DNA of 8,341 bases from Deltaproteobacteria bacterium (GTDB taxonomy: Bacteria; Myxococcota_A; UBA9160; JAFDET01): positions 1-8,341 of the forward strand of contig JAFDET010000214.1 of NCBI GenBank assembly GCA_019310195.1. Direction: 5' to 3'. The first letter of the stretch is position 1. Each line of letters begins with the position of its first letter. Shown piece after piece: positions 5,821-8,341 of the stretch. The position numbers and the translations under genes were made by a program. The notes below the pieces were generated by a model that was given only the letters and a program-made list of their open reading frames with translations, made no database searches and was not told the origin of the DNA.

Positions 5821-8341
5821 TCACTCGGCGGCGGGTACTTCGACCCGGAAGAACATCGCGTAGATATGGTGGCGATCATCAGACCGAAGATGATGGTCAC
5901 GGCCATGGCGATGAAGAAGGCGTCCTGGAGCAGAGGGATCATGCCGAGCGCCGTCGTGAGGGCGGCCATCGCGACCGGGCGCAGCCGGCTCACGCCCGCT
6001 TCGAGGATGGCCGTGAGGGCGTCGCTGCTCTTCTTCTGCAGCTCGATCTCGTCGATCAGCACGATGGCGTTCTTGATCATCATGCCCGACAGACTCATGG
6101 CTCCCAGCATGGCCATGAAGCCGAAGGGCTGGCTGGTCAGCAGCAGGCCGAGGGTGATGCCGATCAGGGCCAGCGGCACCGTGGCCCAGATCACTGCGGG
6201 CTGGCGCAGGTTGTTGAAGAGCGCGATCACGATCAGGACCATGGCGCCCAGGAAGAGCGGAATGCTGGCGGCGATGGCCTTCTGGGCGCGACCCGAGTCG
6301 CGGTACTCGCCCCACCACTCCAGCACGTGTCCCGGCGGGAGGGGGATGGCTTCAATCTCCGCCTTGACCCGGTTCAGGAGAACGCTCGGCGGCACTCCCT
6401 TCGGATCCGCGTGCACCGTGAGCGCGCGCTTGCGGTTCATGCGGTAGATGATGTCGTCGTCGAAGGTGGTTTCGAAGCTCGAAACCACCTGGCGCAGAGG
6501 AATGTACTGGCTGGCCGCCGGGCTCCAGATGCTCAGGTTGCGGATGTTGCTGACGTCGCTGCGGTCCGGCTCGGGCTGGCGCAGGTAGATCGGAAGCAGC
6601 TCGTCGTCCTCCCGGTACACGCCGACCGGGTCGCCCTGGAAGGCGCCTCGCAGCACCTGGGCGATGTCGGGCCGCGTGACGCCCGCAATGTTGGCCTGCT
6701 CGTCGGCGATCTCCGGAATCACCACCTTCACGCGCTGGCGCCAGTCCATGCGGATTCCCTTGGCGCCGCCGGCGTCCAGCAGGATGTCCCGCGCCTGGAA
6801 GGCGGCCTTGCGCAGGGCGTTGCGGTCCGGGCCCATGAACTTCGCCTGGATGCGGCCTCCGCTCTCGACCTCGTCCACCAGCCCGGCGATCCGCTTGTAG
6901 TCGCTGACGTCCACCAGGAACTGGATGTACGACGTGTTGGGCTTCTCCGGGTCGTAGGTCAGCAGGAAGCGCATCCCGCCCGCCCCCACCAGGCTGGTCA
7001 CGTGGGTCACCTCATCGAGGCCCAACAGGTACTCCTCGACCTTGGCGGCCTCGGCAGCCGACTCGGTGATGTGGATGCCCTGGGGCATCCACATGTCCAC
7101 CATGAACTGGGGCCGGGTCGAGTCGGGGAAGAAGCTGTTGTCGATGTAGCCGAAGCCGTAGACGGATGCCGCGAAGGCGGCGAACACCACGCCCACCGTC
7201 GCCCAGCGGCGCCGGATGCACGCGCGCACCAATCCCCGGTAGCGCTGGTAGAAGCCGCCGCCGTACGGGTCGGCGACCTCTTCCCCCGGCTTCGGCGCGG
7301 ATATGTTTAGGAACATCACGCACAGCACCGGCGTCACGGTGACGGCGGTGACCCAGGACAGAGAAAGCGATATGAGCACCACCTTGAACAGCGAGCGGCA
7401 GTACTCCCCGGTGCCGTCGTTGGAGAGGCCGATGGCGCCGAAGGCCAGCACCGCCACGGCCGTGGCGCCCAGCAGCGGCACCGAGGTCTGTCCGACCACC
7501 TCGATGCCCGCGGCGTCGGCCGCCATGCCCTTCTGCATTCTCACCATCACCCCGTCGACGACCACGATGGCGTTGTCCACCAGCATGCCCAGCGCGATGA
7601 CCAGGGCGCCCAGCGAGATCCGCTCCAGGGCGACGTCCCACGGACCCATGAAGATGAAGGTCCCGCAGATGGTCAACGCCAGGACGAAGCCGATGATCAG
7701 GCTGCTGCGCAGGCCCATGAAGAGCACGAGCACGCCGATGACGATGGCTACAGCCTCGACCAGGTTGACCAGGAAGGCGTTGATCGCCGTGGTGGTGGCC
7801 GCGGACTGGAGCGAGGCGATGCCGGCCTCGACGCCCAGCGGGACCTGATCCAGCAGCTCCTGGCTGCGGGCCGAGACCGCCTCGCCCATCTCCACCACGT
7901 TGCCGCCCGGGGTGGTGGAGATGCCCAGCCCGATGGCCGGGTGGCCGTCGTAGCGCATCATGGTGGATGGCGGATCGACGTAGCCGCGCCGCACGGTGGC
8001 TACGTCCCGCACGTAGATCTGCTCGGGGGCGCCCTCCTCGCTCAGCAGCAGGCCCTCGAAGTCCTCGACCTTCTGGATCTCGCCGCTCCCACGTCCACGC
8101 GGCCCGACTCCGCCGCCAGGTTCTTCTCCTGGAGCGCCTGGACGATCGTGGCCGGACTGAGGCCCAGCTGGGACATCCGGTCCCGGTCCGGCTCGACGTA
8201 GATCGCTTCCTTGCTCTCGCCCCAGAAGTCGATCTTGCCCACGTCCTGGACCAGCAGAAGCTCCTTCTGGTAGAGCTTGGCCACGTCGCGCAGCTCGGCG
8301 TGGCTGTACTCGTCGCCGTAGAGGGCGATGAAGACGCCCCA
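5821..8341 (-). CDS. RND-family efflux permease (AcrB/HAE1-like), 5' end outside window, frame broken twice
   Basis: About 840 codons of an RND pump that uses the proton gradient to move substrates across the envelope as a trimer, normally with a membrane fusion protein and an outer-membrane channel. The visible part starts in the first porter domain (WGVFIALYGDEYSHAELRD), near AcrB residue 140 by likeness. It continues through the TM2-TM6 block with GMLVDNAIVVVDG (TM4; Asp-Asn at 7572-7577), the second porter region (NSFFPDSTRPQFMVDMW), and TM8-TM12 with SGMMIKNAIVLIDEIE (TM10 Lys at 6072-6074). The frame read from 8341 fails at 8088-8090, where restoring one G gives VDVGSGEIQKVEDFEG. Near 5858-5868 GLMIATI is joined out of frame to IYAMFFRVEVPAAE, whose stop is at 5821-5823; the usual L-T-x-x-V-V-P-V stretch is missing. 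With both repaired the length fits the family. No partner gene is in view; a fusion protein is expected beyond 8341. It is either a decayed gene or carries sequence errors. Confidence 0.88.
5855..5870 (-). other. Apparent small deletion in the last membrane helix of the permease
   Basis: On the minus strand the codons for GLMIAT run straight into ATCTACGCGATGTTC (I-Y-A-M-F) in a shifted frame. Related pumps have about eight or nine more residues here, including a conserved Val-Pro. The downstream frame then ends properly at 5821. The missing piece is estimated at about 25-28 nt from family knowledge. Confidence 0.65.
6464..6490. repeat. Perfect inverted repeat, 12-bp arms, 3-base loop
   Basis: AGGTGGTTTCGA (6464-6475) is followed by AGC and then by its exact complement TCGAAACCACCT (6479-6490). 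It lies inside the permease gene, in the codons for QVVSSFETT. The arms include A/T-ending codons (GTT, GAA) that are uncommon in this GC-rich gene, so codon bias alone does not explain it. Function is unknown. Confidence 0.9.
7069..7094. repeat. Perfect inverted repeat, 12-bp arms, 2-base spacer
   Basis: ATGTGGATGCCC (7069-7080) and GGGCATCCACAT (7083-7094) are exact complements separated by TG. It lies in the permease codons for MWMPQGIHI. In a folded strand the innermost one or two pairs would open to form the loop. Confidence 0.9.
7452..7467. repeat. 16-bp perfect palindrome
   Basis: CGCCACGGCCGTGGCG reads the same on both strands. It is inside the permease codons for the TM4-TM5 region (ATAVA). 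With an 8-bp half-site in GC-rich DNA it could be chance. Confidence 0.85.
7887..7923. repeat. Perfect inverted repeat, 12-bp arms, 13-base loop
   Basis: CATCTCCACCAC (7887-7898) pairs exactly with GTGGTGGAGATG (7912-7923). It covers the permease codons for ISTTPGGNVVEM, a well conserved stretch just before TM2. Confidence 0.9.
7977..8006. repeat. Perfect inverted repeat, 9-bp arms, 12-base loop
   Basis: GACGTAGCC (7977-7985) pairs exactly with GGCTACGTC (7998-8006). It lies in the permease codons for DVATVRRGYV. Confidence 0.85.
8086..8092 (-). other. Apparent one-base deletion in the permease gene
   Basis: The minus-strand reading GTG GAC GTG GGA GCG GCG leaves the family sequence and soon stops. 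Adding one G to the run at 8088-8090 gives V-D-V-G-S-G-E-I-Q-K-V-E-D, which joins the two halves of the permease exactly. Confidence 0.8.

Noticed and set aside
6109..6118. 10-bp palindrome CATGGCCATG, and a similar CTGGCGCCAG near 6735
   Set aside because: Half-sites of 5 bp are expected several times by chance in a sequence of this size.
6327..7310. Plus-strand open frame opposite the permease
   Set aside because: It is antisense to clear RND sequence, and the predicted protein is His/Arg/Val-rich with no known domain.

Overview
The window is GC-rich DNA with strong G/C preference at third codon positions, dense gene packing and GTG starts. It comes from a bacterium, and the RND-type efflux permease points to a Gram-negative with an outer membrane. 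The gene mix (a hybrid histidine kinase, a FadD-like ligase, NTF2-fold proteins and a NUDT19-like Nudix enzyme) would fit a deltaproteobacterial, myxobacterial or Binatota-like lineage, but that placement is a weak inference.

The left part (1-3413) is a same-strand run on +. It holds the C-terminal end of an unrecognised cysteine-rich protein, a SnoaL/NTF2-fold protein whose frame looks broken near its start, an AMP-forming acyl-CoA ligase, a second SnoaL-like protein, and a Nudix hydrolase of the acyl-CoA diphosphatase (NUDT19-like) type. Gaps are 12 to 40 bp, so an operon is likely. The common theme is making, altering and possibly recycling CoA thioesters. The substrate cannot be read from the sequence.

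The middle (3507-5801, +) is one large membrane-bound hybrid histidine kinase: about six membrane helices, a GAF domain, HisKA and HATPase domains, and a C-terminal receiver. It ends 19 bp from the end of a convergent gene.

The right part (5821-8341, -) is most of an RND/AcrB-family permease whose N-terminus lies beyond the window. Its frame is broken twice. One G appears to be missing at 8088-8090. About eight or nine residues of the last membrane helix are missing near 5858-5868, so the original frame runs on antisense through the kinase gene with no stop. These are either real pseudogene lesions or consensus errors in the assembly. The permease gene also contains several perfect inverted repeats (three with 12-bp arms), more than expected by chance.

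I see no CRISPR array, RNA gene, transposase or phage gene, and no convincing new defence or mobile system. The items most worth a second look are the inverted repeats in the permease gene and the three apparent indels.
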